Assembly (NCBI GenBank): GCA_009692985.1
Contig: SHYF01000011.1
Span: 1-17,997, forward strand
Direction of reading: 5' to 3'
DNA length: 17,997 nucleotides
Source: Dehalococcoidia bacterium
GTDB taxonomy: Bacteria; Chloroflexota; Dehalococcoidia; Lucifugimonadales; SHYF01
Below are positions 1-8,231 of the stretch, piece by piece; the first letter of the stretch is position 1; the number at the start of each line of letters is the position of its first letter. The position numbers were made by a program, and so were the translations under genes. Under the pieces are notes generated by a model. That model had not been told where the DNA came from and made no database searches. It worked only from the letters and a program-made list of their open reading frames with translations.

Positions 1-26
1 CCACTGCGTTCCGCTCAGAATGACAT
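1..26. repeat. Fragment of dispersed GTCATTCTGAGCG-type repeat
   Basis: Read on the minus strand this stretch contains GTCATTCTGAGCGGAACG. It resembles a short intergenic repeat (GTCATTCTGAGCGnAnCG...) that I recognise from many bacterial genomes, including Chloroflexota. It lies just beyond the stop codon of the CoA-transferase gene and is cut by the window edge, so its full length and any inverted partner cannot be seen. The recognition is from memory and was not searched. Confidence 0.5.
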
Positions 27-53
27 ACATAATAGATGTACGTGTTGGACACA

Positions 54-1268
54 CTAGAGAACCCCTGCCTTGCGCAGCCGGCTGATTTCATCCTCCGACA
101 TCCTTAGCAAGCCCCCCAGCACTTCCTCTGTATGTTCGCCCAGGTCCGGCGATGGTCCTGCTGGACCGCTAGCGCCATGGGAAAGCCTGAACGGGGTGTT
201 GGCCACTCGCCAGGTTCCTAGCCTCTTGTGGGGAATGGTAGCCACCATCCCGCGATGGAGCACCTGGGGATCGCTGGCCACCGCAGCAATGTCGTTCACC
301 GGCCCACAGGACAGGTTGGCCCCTGAGAGCGCCTCCAACCAGAAGGCCACGGGCTTCTCAAGAAAGGTCTTCTGGAGTATAGCGTTTAGAACATCGTAGT
401 TGTTCATCCGGCTCAGGTTATCCAGAAACCGGTGGTCTTTGCCTAGCTCCGGAACGCCAACGGCATTACAGAAGCGCAGCCAGGTGTCTTCACGGTCAGT
501 GAGCATGGCGACTACGAAATAGCCGTCGCTAGCCCGGAAGGCCTGAAACGGCGCGGCCGCGGGATGCCGAGAACCCAGCGGGCCAGGCACTTCCCCTGTG
601 GCGAAGTAGCGGGAGAAGGCGTTCTCCATCATCGTCACCTGGCAGTCCAGCATGGATATGTCTATGTGCTGCCCATGGCTGCTTCTTTCACGGTCGAATA
701 AGGCTGAGACGATGGCCATCCCCACGAACATACCGGCCACGCTGTCGCCCAGAGACGCCCCTGGACGCAGAGGCGGGCCGCCCTGCTCGCCGGTCACGCT
801 CATCATACCGCCCATGGCCTGCACAATGATGTCCAGGGCGGGTCGGTGAGCATAAGTCCCGTCTTGGCCGAAGCCAGATATGGAGGCGTAAACGAGACGG
901 GGATTCAACTCCTTGACCCTATCGTAGCCAAGCCCCAGGCGCGCCATCATCCCTGGGACGTAGTTTTCTACGAGAACATCGAAGTGCGGCACAAGCGCAC
1001 ACAGCAGTCGCTGCCCCTCTTCCGAAAAGATGTTCAGGGTGATACTCTTCTTGCCGCGGTTCACACTCATGAAGTACGCCGCATCACCGCCCACCTGCGG
1101 CCCCAGGTGGCGTGCAGGGTCGCCGGTCATCGGCTGCTCAACTTTCACCACCTCGGCCCCCAGGTCTGCCAGGAGCATGGTGCAAAAAGGGCCGGACAGG
1201 ATTCGACTTATGTCAAGTACTCGGACTCCGTGCAACGGGCCTGTCGCGTTACTGCTTGGGCCTAACAT
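54..1268 (-). CDS. Class III (CaiB/BaiF family) CoA-transferase
   Basis: The protein is 404 residues, normal for family III CoA-transferases, which move CoA between carboxylic acids through an aspartyl-CoA intermediate, usually in the cytoplasm. The N-terminal GVRVLDISRILSGPF block (about residues 14-28), the LGAEVVKVE segment, NRGKKS (70-75) and the ALDIIVQAMGGMMSVTG block are all family hallmarks. Asp146 in the last block is the expected catalytic aspartate. The frame stays open to 1412, but the ATG at 1268 puts the canonical N-terminus about 13 residues in and has AGAGGG-like bases upstream, so I chose it. The acid substrate cannot be read from the sequence. The gene diverges from menC with 33 bp between start codons, so its promoter must lie inside menC or overlap it. 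A role in activating o-succinylbenzoate is possible but unproven. Confidence 0.9.
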   Translation of the reverse strand: MLGPSSNATGPLHGVRVLDISRILSGPFCTMLLADLGAEVVKVEQPMTGDPARHLGPQVGGDAAYFMSVNRGKKSITLNIFSEEGQRLLCALVPHFDVLVENYVPGMMARLGLGYDRVKELNPRLVYASISGFGQDGTYAHRPALDIIVQAMGGMMSVTGEQGGPPLRPGASLGDSVAGMFVGMAIVSALFDRERSSHGQHIDISMLDCQVTMMENAFSRYFATGEVPGPLGSRHPAAAPFQAFRASDGYFVVAMLTDREDTWLRFCNAVGVPELGKDHRFLDNLSRMNNYDVLNAILQKTFLEKPVAFWLEALSGANLSCGPVNDIAAVASDPQVLHRGMVATIPHKRLGTWRVANTPFRLSHGASGPAGPSPDLGEHTEEVLGGLLRMSEDEISRLRKAGVL

Positions 1269-1301
1269 CAATTTGACGCCCTCTTCAAATAAGGTGGACC
1301 A

Positions 1302-2414
1302 GTGAAGATTACCACCGTTGCCTGGCAAGGGTTTGCCATCCCGTTCCGCCAGCCATACGTGACATCCGACACCAGCGCCACAATCCGATACGGCCTGTTT
1401 TTGTTTCTGCACACCGATACCGGGCTGACAGGCGTGGGAGAGGCATCGCCGGTAGGAGTGGGCACCAGGCGAGAGGTGGAAGGAATCGGCAGGGCCATAG
1501 CGGGCTGGGCTACGGAACTCCTGGGCAGAGAACCAACCTGGCCGCTAGCGTGGAGTAGCCTGACAGCTTCACCTGTCTCATCTGTGGTCCGCTTCGGGAT
1601 CGAAACGGCCGTACTGGACATCCAGGGGAAGGCCCACCAATGCTCCCTGGCTGAGATGCTTGGTGGTACGGCGCATCCCCTGCCTGTGAACTGGCTTATC
1701 GCAGCGGAGACAGTCGAGGAAGCGGTGAGCGAGGCGAAGGAAGCGGTCGCCCTGGGCTTCACCAGCCTCAAGCTCAAGGTGGCCGTGGGAAGCATAGAAC
1801 ACGACCTGGCGCTGGTCGCATCGGTGCGGGAAGCGGTCGGAACAATGGTGAAGCTGAGAATTGACCCCAACCAGGGGTGGAGCGTATCCGAGGCAATTGA
1901 GGCTATCCGGCGGCTAGCACCATACGGCCTGGAGTACATGGAGCAACCGGTTGCCGCAAAGGACATCCTTGGCTTAAGGGAGGTGCGTCGCGCCGTCTCC
2001 GTGCCCATTGCCGCGGACGAAGCACTGGGCTCAGCCAACGACATGCGCAAGCTGCTGGCGGCGGACGCAGCAGACCTGTTTATCTTGAAGGCGGGACGCC
2101 TTGGCGGTCTGGACATGGCGCAGGCCGTAATGCGGCTGGCCGCCGACGCTGCGAAGCCAGTCGTGGTAACCTCTTCTTTAGAATCTGGCGTAGGCATAGC
2201 GGCCAGCGCCCATTTGGCATCGCTGCTAACATCCCATCCATTTGCCCATGGCCTGGCCACGGGGAGTCTGCTGGAAAGCGACCTGCTTTCGCAGCCGCTG
2301 GAGCCTACTGAGGGCGTGCTGAACATACCGCATGGACCTGGACTGGGCGTGGTCGTGGATGAAGAAGCACTGGAGAGGTACAGCATTGATGTCAAGGGCA
2401 ATATAAGCTCCTAG
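1302..2414 (+). CDS. menC: o-Succinylbenzoate synthase-like enolase-superfamily enzyme (MenC)
   Basis: This 370-residue protein belongs to the muconate-lactonizing-enzyme subgroup of the enolase superfamily. MenC dehydrates SHCHC to o-succinylbenzoate in menaquinone synthesis. Visible motifs are the KxK pair (Lys157, Lys159), metal ligands Asp188 (DPNQGW), Glu214 (EQP) and Asp239 (ADEA), Lys263 on the opposite face (LKAGRLGG), and SSLESG (291-296), a pattern I associate with MenC. The start is GTG with AAGGTGG four bases upstream. The gene faces menF-menD-menH convergently across a 234-bp gap, which supports the MenC call. Dipeptide epimerase or N-acylamino-acid racemase activity cannot be excluded from motifs, since this subgroup is promiscuous. 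Confidence 0.82.
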   Translation: MKITTVAWQGFAIPFRQPYVTSDTSATIRYGLFLFLHTDTGLTGVGEASPVGVGTRREVEGIGRAIAGWATELLGREPTWPLAWSSLTASPVSSVVRFGIETAVLDIQGKAHQCSLAEMLGGTAHPLPVNWLIAAETVEEAVSEAKEAVALGFTSLKLKVAVGSIEHDLALVASVREAVGTMVKLRIDPNQGWSVSEAIEAIRRLAPYGLEYMEQPVAAKDILGLREVRRAVSVPIAADEALGSANDMRKLLAADAADLFILKAGRLGGLDMAQAVMRLAADAAKPVVVTSSLESGVGIAASAHLASLLTSHPFAHGLATGSLLESDLLSQPLEPTEGVLNIPHGPGLGVVVDEEALERYSIDVKGNISS

Positions 2415-2440
2415 CGGAGTGATGAAATATCCGCTCTACC

Positions 2441-2550
2441 ATCCCCCCTGCCCCCCTTCCTGACCAGGAATGAGGGAAACATTGGAAGCTGTGGGACACC
2501 CCAAACCCCCGCCAAAGTGGCTTCGCCCATCTGGACGCCCCTTTCCCCAG
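2441..2550. repeat. Intergenic dispersed repeat, copy A
   Basis: The 234-bp gap between the convergent menC and menH genes holds no credible gene. It contains a pyrimidine-rich start with a small inverted repeat (TTCCTG/CAGGAA near 2458-2471). A block at 2491-2540 then resembles 12475-12530: both run GTGGG/TGGGGG, a CACCCC-like stretch, CAAAC, CC, GCCA(A/G)AGTGG, and TCTGGAC(G/T)CCC. The two copies lie about 10 kb apart in the same orientation. The alignment was made by eye. Confidence 0.65.
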
Positions 2551-2648
2551 CAACCTGTTCGAAGCTAAACAGAATCTGAGTGGCTGCAAGCCGACCTCCC
2601 CACCTCAGTAGAGCGGGTCCTCTGAACAGCAGGCCGCTGTGGTATTCC

Positions 2649-3488
2649 TCACCCTTGAACCTGGCTTGACACTGGTTTGCGTTCCCTCAAAAATCCAAGC
2701 ACCGCCTGATTGAAATCATCGGGTTGCTCCAAATGTACTGCGTGTCCCGCTTTGGGGACGATGTGCATCTCGCTCCCGGGCACCAGCCTGTGCATGTCTC
2801 GGGCTATGCCGGCAAACTTGGCGTCCTCTTTTCCGGCAATCCACAGCGTAGGCATTGCCAGATTAGAAAGCAGTTCGTGCACCGATGGCTGCGCCCCTGT
2901 GCCAATGCCTCTGAGGCTGTTGGCTAGCCCCAAAGGGCTGCTGCGCAGCCGCTGCGCCCGCAGCCGGTCTCGTATAGTGGCAGGCAGGCGTGCCTGGCTG
3001 GCGAACAACGGTATCGCTCCCCAATAGTCCACAAACCGCTTTATGCCATCCTGCTCGATGCGTTCTGCCAGTTTCTCGTCGTCCTGAACTCGCGACGCTC
3101 GCTCTTCGGCCGTGGCTAACCCCGGCGATGCGCTCTCTGCAACAAGGCCGCTGGTGCGTTGCGGCAGTGCGATTGCGGCGCTCAATGCGATGCGCCCGCC
3201 CATGGAGTAGCCCAGCCAGCGGACACGTTCGATTTCCAGATGGTCCAGAATCGCCTCCAGGTCTTCGATGCAGCGCTCCATGCTGTACCGTTTCGGGTCA
3301 CGGGGCGCGTCGGAAGCGCCGTGGCCCAGCATATCCACGGCAACCACCGTGTACTCCTTGCCCACAGCCGTAGCCAGGGTCGCCCAGGTAGCTGTGCTGC
3401 CCGTGAACCCATGAATAGCCAGAACGTGTGGCCCCGTTCCGGAGACCTCTACGTTCAGGCGGACACGGTTGATTAGCAAACGCTCCAT
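2649..3488 (-). CDS. menH: MenH-like alpha/beta-hydrolase (SHCHC synthase)
   Basis: The protein has 279 residues and an alpha/beta-hydrolase fold. MenH removes pyruvate from SEPHCHC to give SHCHC, the substrate of MenC. The oxyanion-side HGFTGS lies at residues 26-31, the nucleophile Ser95 in GYSMGG, the acid is Asp222 in GKEDAKF, and the base His249 in GHAVHLEQP. SASPGL at 119-124 is a MenH-like feature. The ATG lies 2 bp beyond the menD stop, and AGTAGG at the menD stop serves as its ribosome binding site, so translation is probably coupled. It is the last gene of the menF-menD-menH series. General esterases share the fold; context makes MenH the best call. Confidence 0.88.
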   Translation of the reverse strand: MERLLINRVRLNVEVSGTGPHVLAIHGFTGSTATWATLATAVGKEYTVVAVDMLGHGASDAPRDPKRYSMERCIEDLEAILDHLEIERVRWLGYSMGGRIALSAAIALPQRTSGLVAESASPGLATAEERASRVQDDEKLAERIEQDGIKRFVDYWGAIPLFASQARLPATIRDRLRAQRLRSSPLGLANSLRGIGTGAQPSVHELLSNLAMPTLWIAGKEDAKFAGIARDMHRLVPGSEMHIVPKAGHAVHLEQPDDFNQAVLGFLRERKPVSSQVQG

Positions 3489-3490
3489 GG

Positions 3491-5278
3491 CTACCTACTT
3501 ACCGCCGCCTGAACAGAGGCGGCAACAGCGGCCCACACACGGCGATGCAGGGTTACGTTCAAAGCCCTATCGCCAGGGATTTCAATAATGTCGGTGCCGC
3601 TGCTGTTTAGGCTCTCCGCCACCGCCTCTTGGAACTGGCGCCACTCTTCGACCTTACGATAACCTAGGTTGTACAGCTCAGCCGTGGCACGGAAGGTCAG
3701 GCCGTGGGACGTCCCGAAATATGTCTCGAAAACGTCTTCGTATGCGGCCTGGGGAAGGAACGAGAATATGCCGCCGCCGTCGTTGTTGATAACGATGATG
3801 GTTGAATCGAGGCCATGAGCCTTAGCGGCCAGTAGGCCATTCATATCATGGTAGAAGGAGATGTCGCCAATCACCAGCACCAGCTTTCCTCTGCCGACGG
3901 CACTGGCTCCCAGGGCCGTGGAGACGACGCCATCTATGCCGCTAGCGCCCCTGTTGGTCATGAAGCGTATCCGCTTCGCGCCGGATGGGAAGAATGTGTC
4001 CATGTCTCGCACCGGCATACTGTTGCCTGCAAATAAGGTGGCATCCTCCGGCAGAAACCGCGCCAACTCGCTGAAAACCTTGCCTTCAAACATCTGCTGA
4101 AATCCGCCAATCTCCTTTTTCATCGCTGCCCTGGTCGCAGATGCCACCTGACGCCAGCGGCTTGCCCACGGCCCCGGGGTACGCCCCCCTTCTATGGACG
4201 AGACCATGCCGTTGCACAGGAGCACAGGGTCTAGGCGCAGCATGTCCGATGTGACATGGAGCGGGTCGTTCCAGCTTTGTCCTGTGTCCACCATAATGTG
4301 GCGCGCCGCGCGATGCCGCTCTAGGTACTGGCTGATGGTTTTGGTGGTGGGCAGCGCTCCAAAGCGGATGACAACCTCTGGGGCCAAGGCCGCCGCAAGG
4401 TCCGAATCCCGCAGAAATGCGTCATAGCAGTCTACGACCATTGACCTGTCGTGGGTGCCGCACCTCACCTGGGATAGGGGTTCCGCCAGAACGGGGTAGC
4501 TGAGCCGCTTGGCCAGGGCTGATACGCTCGCTGCTAGTTCAGGATCGGACTGCGGGCCGCAGATAATGACCCCTCGTTCTGTAGAAGCCAGGTCTGCGGC
4601 GAGGCGCTCCACGTTTTCAGGGACAGGCTGACGTTCGGACATGACGGCCCGGATATACGGTCCGTTATCCGCCCGGCCATGCCACGCCTCGTCGGCCATA
4701 TCCTCTGCCGTATCTGGGAAGTCGTTTGGAACAACCGCCGGCTCCAGGGGATCGCGGAATGGGAAATTGACGTGGACGGGCCCCGCGGACGGCTCCAGAG
4801 CGGTGGTGAAGGCCCTGCAGGCGGTTGACCGCACGAAGGCCATAAGCTCCCTGGTGGCCTCGGGTGGCGGCATATTCACCGACCACTTGGCGTGAGTCCC
4901 GTACATCCCAACCTGGTCTATTGTCTGTAGCGCTCCCCAGTCCGATATCTCAGGGGGCCTGTCCGCGGTGAGGACGATGATGGGGGCCAGGCTATTCCGG
5001 GCCTCTGCTATCGCCGGGTAGAAGTTGGCGGATGCGGTGCCAGAAGAGCATACCAGGGCCACAGGCTCCCCCAGGGAGCGGGCCATGCCCAGGGCGAAGA
5101 AGGATGCCGAACGCTCGTCGAGGTGAACCCACGTCTTGATGGCAGGCTGGCGGGCAAAGCTAATAGCGAGCGGGGAAGAACGTGAACCGGGGCAAATGCA
5201 GACGTGACGCAGGCCACAACGGGCCAGCTCCTCAACGAAAGCGCCAGCAAAGGCATAGTTTCGGTTCTCGAAGCGCAT
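3491..5278 (-). CDS. menD: SEPHCHC synthase MenD (ThDP-dependent)
   Basis: At 595 residues this is a full-length MenD, which joins isochorismate and 2-oxoglutarate using thiamine diphosphate and Mg2+. PGSRSSPL is at 30-37 and the activating glutamate is Glu55 in HLDERSASF. GNSMPVRD is at 418-425 and NRGASGIDG at 442-450. The metal/ThDP motif begins GDISFYHDMN at 471 and ends NNDGGGIF at about 498-505. The order of ThDP Pyr-type, central and PP-type domains is intact. The ATG has AGAGGA eight bases upstream, inside the end of menF, and starts 2 bp after the menF stop. This points to one transcript with coupled translation. Confidence 0.97.
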   Translation of the reverse strand: MRFENRNYAFAGAFVEELARCGLRHVCICPGSRSSPLAISFARQPAIKTWVHLDERSASFFALGMARSLGEPVALVCSSGTASANFYPAIAEARNSLAPIIVLTADRPPEISDWGALQTIDQVGMYGTHAKWSVNMPPPEATRELMAFVRSTACRAFTTALEPSAGPVHVNFPFRDPLEPAVVPNDFPDTAEDMADEAWHGRADNGPYIRAVMSERQPVPENVERLAADLASTERGVIICGPQSDPELAASVSALAKRLSYPVLAEPLSQVRCGTHDRSMVVDCYDAFLRDSDLAAALAPEVVIRFGALPTTKTISQYLERHRAARHIMVDTGQSWNDPLHVTSDMLRLDPVLLCNGMVSSIEGGRTPGPWASRWRQVASATRAAMKKEIGGFQQMFEGKVFSELARFLPEDATLFAGNSMPVRDMDTFFPSGAKRIRFMTNRGASGIDGVVSTALGASAVGRGKLVLVIGDISFYHDMNGLLAAKAHGLDSTIIVINNDGGGIFSFLPQAAYEDVFETYFGTSHGLTFRATAELYNLGYRKVEEWRQFQEAVAESLNSSGTDIIEIPGDRALNVTLHRRVWAAVAASVQAAVSR

Positions 5279-5280
5279 GC

Positions 5281-6684
5281 TCAGAATCCTCTCAGTGCCG
5301 CCAGCATCGGCTGGAACTTCAGCTCAGTCTCCTTGAACTCCAAGTCTGGCTCTGACCCCTGGACTATTCCCGACCCGGCGAAGAGGGTTGCTTGTTTCCC
5401 ACAGACGACGGCAGAACGAATAGCAACATCGAACTCACCTTCGCCATGATTGTCCAGCCATCCCACAGGGGCTGCGTACCAGCCACGGTCGCCCTCAAGC
5501 CGGCGAATGGTCTCCATAGCCTTGGGCGTGGGGACGCCGGCCACAGCCGGAGTGGGATGTAGCAGCTCCACCAGAGCCAGGATGTCATGCGGCTCCTTGG
5601 GGTGGCCCCTGAAGAAGGTGGCCAGATGCTGCACTGTGCGTAGCTTCACGACCTGAGGGGTAGCATCCCAGTGAATGTCATTACACGCCCTGCTTAGGGT
5701 CTCCGCTATCATTGCTACTACCGCATCGTGCTCACGCCGGTCTTTTGCGCTAGCCAGCAGTTGGACGGCAAACTGCTGATCTTGCTCCGAAGTAGCACCC
5801 CGAGCTATGGACCCGGCCAGGCATGAGAGGCTCAGGATGCCTTTATCTAGATGAACGATTGATTCAGGAGAGGCACCCACGAAGGTCGAAGCCCCATTAT
5901 CCATAGCGAAAACAGAACAGTCTGGGTAGGCGCTGGATAGGCAGGACAGAGCAGCCTCCGTCGAGAACTCTTTCTCCGCCTGCAACGTCATTTTCCGTGC
6001 CAGCACTACCTTTGTAAGCTGGCCATTTTCAATGGCCTGGAGAGACTGACGCACCCATTGCTCCCACTCATTCGAAGGAGTTTGGAATACCTGGAGAGCC
6101 GGGTGCGCTTCGCTGGGAACATGCGCCCCGTTCAGCCAGTGCCCCAACTCAGCCAGGGCTGCTTCGGCCTCTTCCTCCGGGTCTGCCCCTGGCTTCATTA
6201 TCACGTTGATGGTCAGCCAACTGCTGCCTGCGGAAAACGTAAATAGAAACTTGGGAAGCACCAAAAGCCCGCCAGGGAAATCCTTCCACAGGTCACTCCT
6301 GGGCGCCTGGGGATCAAACCGGAACCCACCAAAAAAGAGCGGGCCAACTCCTCGTATTCCTGGGTCGCTAATCACCGCCGATTCAAAAAGCGACCGATGC
6401 GCTCGTCTCGCTTCGTCTATAGGCCGCTCACCATTGACGGATATCGCTGTGGCAGTCCCTATTCCTACCAGCCAGAAGTCCCCGGAAGGCCGCGCCCAAA
6501 AGCTCCGGTAGGTGTTTTGAACTCCCCTGGCACCAAATATGGAAAAGGCCGTTCTATCTTGTGGCCCAGGTTGCGCGACACTGATCAGGACAGGACGCCC
6601 CGAAGCGTCTGCCCTCTCCCTGCCAAGCCGCAGGCGATCGAGCAACTCTTTTGTCTGAACGCCTGCCATTAAGCCAAAAACCAT
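5281..6684 (-). CDS. menF: Isochorismate synthase MenF/EntC family
   Basis: This 467-residue chorismate-utilising enzyme should convert chorismate to isochorismate. The N-terminal half is variable, as usual in the family. The catalytic half shows GQLTKVVLARK (221-231, Lys225 the likely base), FVGASPESIV (268-277), LAGSIARG (289-296), EHD (318-320), HPTPAVAGVP (376-385), GEGEFDVAIRSA and GSGIVQGSEPDLEF (437-450) with acidic Mg2+ ligands. The ATG at 6684 has AAGGCG about nine bases upstream; an in-frame ATG at 6669 lacks a clear ribosome binding site. The gene starts 30 bp after the TetR gene and its stop is 2 bp from menD. The menD/menH neighbours favour MenF over salicylate or anthranilate enzymes. 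Confidence 0.94.
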   Translation of the reverse strand: MVFGLMAGVQTKELLDRLRLGRERADASGRPVLISVAQPGPQDRTAFSIFGARGVQNTYRSFWARPSGDFWLVGIGTATAISVNGERPIDEARRAHRSLFESAVISDPGIRGVGPLFFGGFRFDPQAPRSDLWKDFPGGLLVLPKFLFTFSAGSSWLTINVIMKPGADPEEEAEAALAELGHWLNGAHVPSEAHPALQVFQTPSNEWEQWVRQSLQAIENGQLTKVVLARKMTLQAEKEFSTEAALSCLSSAYPDCSVFAMDNGASTFVGASPESIVHLDKGILSLSCLAGSIARGATSEQDQQFAVQLLASAKDRREHDAVVAMIAETLSRACNDIHWDATPQVVKLRTVQHLATFFRGHPKEPHDILALVELLHPTPAVAGVPTPKAMETIRRLEGDRGWYAAPVGWLDNHGEGEFDVAIRSAVVCGKQATLFAGSGIVQGSEPDLEFKETELKFQPMLAALRGF

Positions 6685-6714
6685 TCGTGAGTTCGCCTTA
6701 TTGCGTGGTTTGTG

Positions 6715-7329
6715 CTAGGTCTGTATGGCGGCGGGATCGATACCAATGCTCCGCAGCAGAGCTGACCTCAACGCTGGCGTGGCATCTGTCAGGTGGTTCG
6801 GCTGGCCTGTCAGTAGCCATCGCAAAACCACTTCCTGTAGCGATCCTACCCACATACGTGAAAGCAGAACCGTGTCCTGGGGAGCGATCTGTCCCTGGGC
6901 CACCGCCGCATCCAGCTCCTGCTGGATCAGTCCCGCGAACCGGTCACGCATGGGCAGAAACTTTTTGTCCACGGCCTTGCCATGACCCATGATGTTCAGC
7001 AACAGGACCTGGGCAACCTTGCGCTGGCGGGCGAATGTGGACATCAGGACCTCTATCCCACCGGCTACACGATGCACAGGCGTGGGTTGGCGCCGAATGG
7101 CGTCATGGATCTTATTGACCAGCTTCTCACTCATCCGGTCCACCAGCACCATTACCATCTTTTCCTTGCTTTGGAAATGGAAATAGAAGCTGCCCTTGGA
7201 AGTGCAGGAGAGGTCTACGATCTCCTGAACGCCCGCTGCGGAGTAGCCCCGTTGGGCAAGCACCTCTACAGCAGCATCTAGGATTCGTTCGCGGGCGTCG
7301 CTGGTATCGATGGCAGGAGTGGCACGCAT
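6715..7329 (-). CDS. TetR/AcrR family transcriptional regulator
   Basis: The protein has 204 residues. The N-terminal helix-turn-helix spans about residues 13-60, with RERILDAAVEVLAQRGY and the recognition part VQEIVDLSCTSKGSFYFHF typical of TetR proteins. The C-terminal all-helical ligand domain has no recognisable ligand signature. The ATG at 7327-7329 is the only methionine ahead of the HTH; its ribosome binding site is weak. It precedes menF by 30 bp on the same strand, so it may be the first gene of the men transcript. A GACCG-TT-CGGTC inverted repeat sits 16 bp upstream of the start codon, as expected for autorepression. Control of menaquinone genes by a TetR protein is inferred from position. 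Confidence 0.9.
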   Translation of the reverse strand: MRATPAIDTSDARERILDAAVEVLAQRGYSAAGVQEIVDLSCTSKGSFYFHFQSKEKMVMVLVDRMSEKLVNKIHDAIRRQPTPVHRVAGGIEVLMSTFARQRKVAQVLLLNIMGHGKAVDKKFLPMRDRFAGLIQQELDAAVAQGQIAPQDTVLLSRMWVGSLQEVVLRWLLTGQPNHLTDATPALRSALLRSIGIDPAAIQT

Positions 7330-7345
7330 GTAGTCTCGCTAAACC

Positions 7346-7395
7346 GACCGTTCGGTCTATTGACTAGGTTACGCGACTTACTATGACATTGTCAA
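7346..7395 (-). promoter_or_regulatory. TetR gene promoter with candidate operator
   Basis: On the minus strand TTGACA (7395-7390) is followed after 18 bp by TAACCT (7371-7366), a plausible sigma-70-type promoter. The inverted repeat GACCG-TT-CGGTC (7346-7357) covers the expected transcription start, the classic place for a TetR operator. A second small palindrome, TGACA-T-TGTCA (7384-7394), overlaps the -35 box. The -35 box and the palindromes are directly visible; binding by the neighbouring TetR protein is inference. Confidence 0.6.
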
Positions 7396-7519
7396 TCTTA
7401 AAGGCGTATTTGTCCCTGGCCTCAGAAGGCTAAGGCAATGGCATTGAATGCACAGACCATTCGTCAGTGAACAGCGCTGCAGGCAAGTTGGAATGCTCGC
7501 GGGTGCCGCCGCTTACGCG

Positions 7520-8203
7520 CTAAGGACTTGCCGTGACGGCGCGCATCCGCTGAACGCCATCGAGGAAGCCCCATATTGCGTCCAGAGCGCGGTCAAGCGC
7601 CTGCTCCACACCGGCCTCCTGCTGGGGCGTAAGGGGCCTGCCAACTATCGCCTTGGCCTCGCCTTCTGAGTGCTCAATGTCCAAGCCCATATGGAGGTTG
7701 AAGAACTCAAGCGCATCGGGCGATGTGATCCCATACCACTGCTGGAGTCCGCGGACCTTTTCTGCCGAGACAGCGGGAACCTGGGCCTCGTAAGCATACA
7801 TGGCGGCCAGACCTTCCTGGTAGGAACCGGTGCTCGTAAGCGCTTTGAGCGTGCCGACTAGACGCTGGGTCTCGGGAAGGACCTGAGCGTGGAGGACGTC
7901 GCTCTTGGTAAGGCCGAGGCCAGCGGCGAACTGGAGCCACAGGTGGACGTGGTTACGTGGGCCATGCTCTTCGTCCCAGAGGTTGTCGAGAATGATCTGC
8001 CTAACCTCCGGGTCTGGACAGCGGCTATGGATGGCGCTGAGCATGACAGGGAAGTTAGACTCGAACTGATAATACTGGGCGGCATAGCTCCGGAGGTCAT
8101 CTAAGGTGAGCTTGCCGGCTTGCCAATCCTGGTAGAAAGGGTGCTTGAGGAGGCTCTTCTCCCCTATGCGAGCTTTGATGCGGAAAAGCAGGTCTACAGA
8201 CAT
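7520..8203 (-). CDS. CADD/PqqC-like diiron oxygenase, candidate self-sacrificing p-aminobenzoate synthase
   Basis: This 227-residue protein has the heme-oxygenase-like helical fold of the TenA/PqqC/CADD group. The dimetal ligand set is visible: Glu78 and His85 (DEEHGPRNH), Glu139 (YAYEAQ), and His171, Asp175 and His178 (HMGLDIEH). As I recall, chlamydial CADD uses Glu81, His88, Glu142, His174, Asp178 and His181, with Tyr27 and Lys152 consumed to make p-aminobenzoate. All correspond here with a constant offset of three, including Tyr24 (HPFYQDW) and Lys149 (SAEKVRG). The ATG has GGAGG five bases upstream, and a TATAAT promoter lies ahead. It is transcribed toward the TetR gene across a 190-bp gap. 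A PqqC role is unlikely, as no other pqq genes are seen. The family call is firm; the folate role is inference. Confidence 0.85.
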   Translation of the reverse strand: MSVDLLFRIKARIGEKSLLKHPFYQDWQAGKLTLDDLRSYAAQYYQFESNFPVMLSAIHSRCPDPEVRQIILDNLWDEEHGPRNHVHLWLQFAAGLGLTKSDVLHAQVLPETQRLVGTLKALTSTGSYQEGLAAMYAYEAQVPAVSAEKVRGLQQWYGITSPDALEFFNLHMGLDIEHSEGEAKAIVGRPLTPQQEAGVEQALDRALDAIWGFLDGVQRMRAVTASP

Positions 8204-8231
8204 CGTTCCTCCACTGCGCAGAATAAGCGTA

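Noticed and set aside
1269..1412. A longer N-terminus for the CoA-transferase, overlapping menC
   Set aside because: The extra 48 codons show no family similarity and would overlap the menC coding region. ATG 1268 matches the normal family start.
1268..2401. A 377-codon minus-strand frame opposite menC
   Set aside because: The translation is Ser/Ala-rich and low in complexity, typical of an antisense shadow, while menC has its full catalytic motif set.
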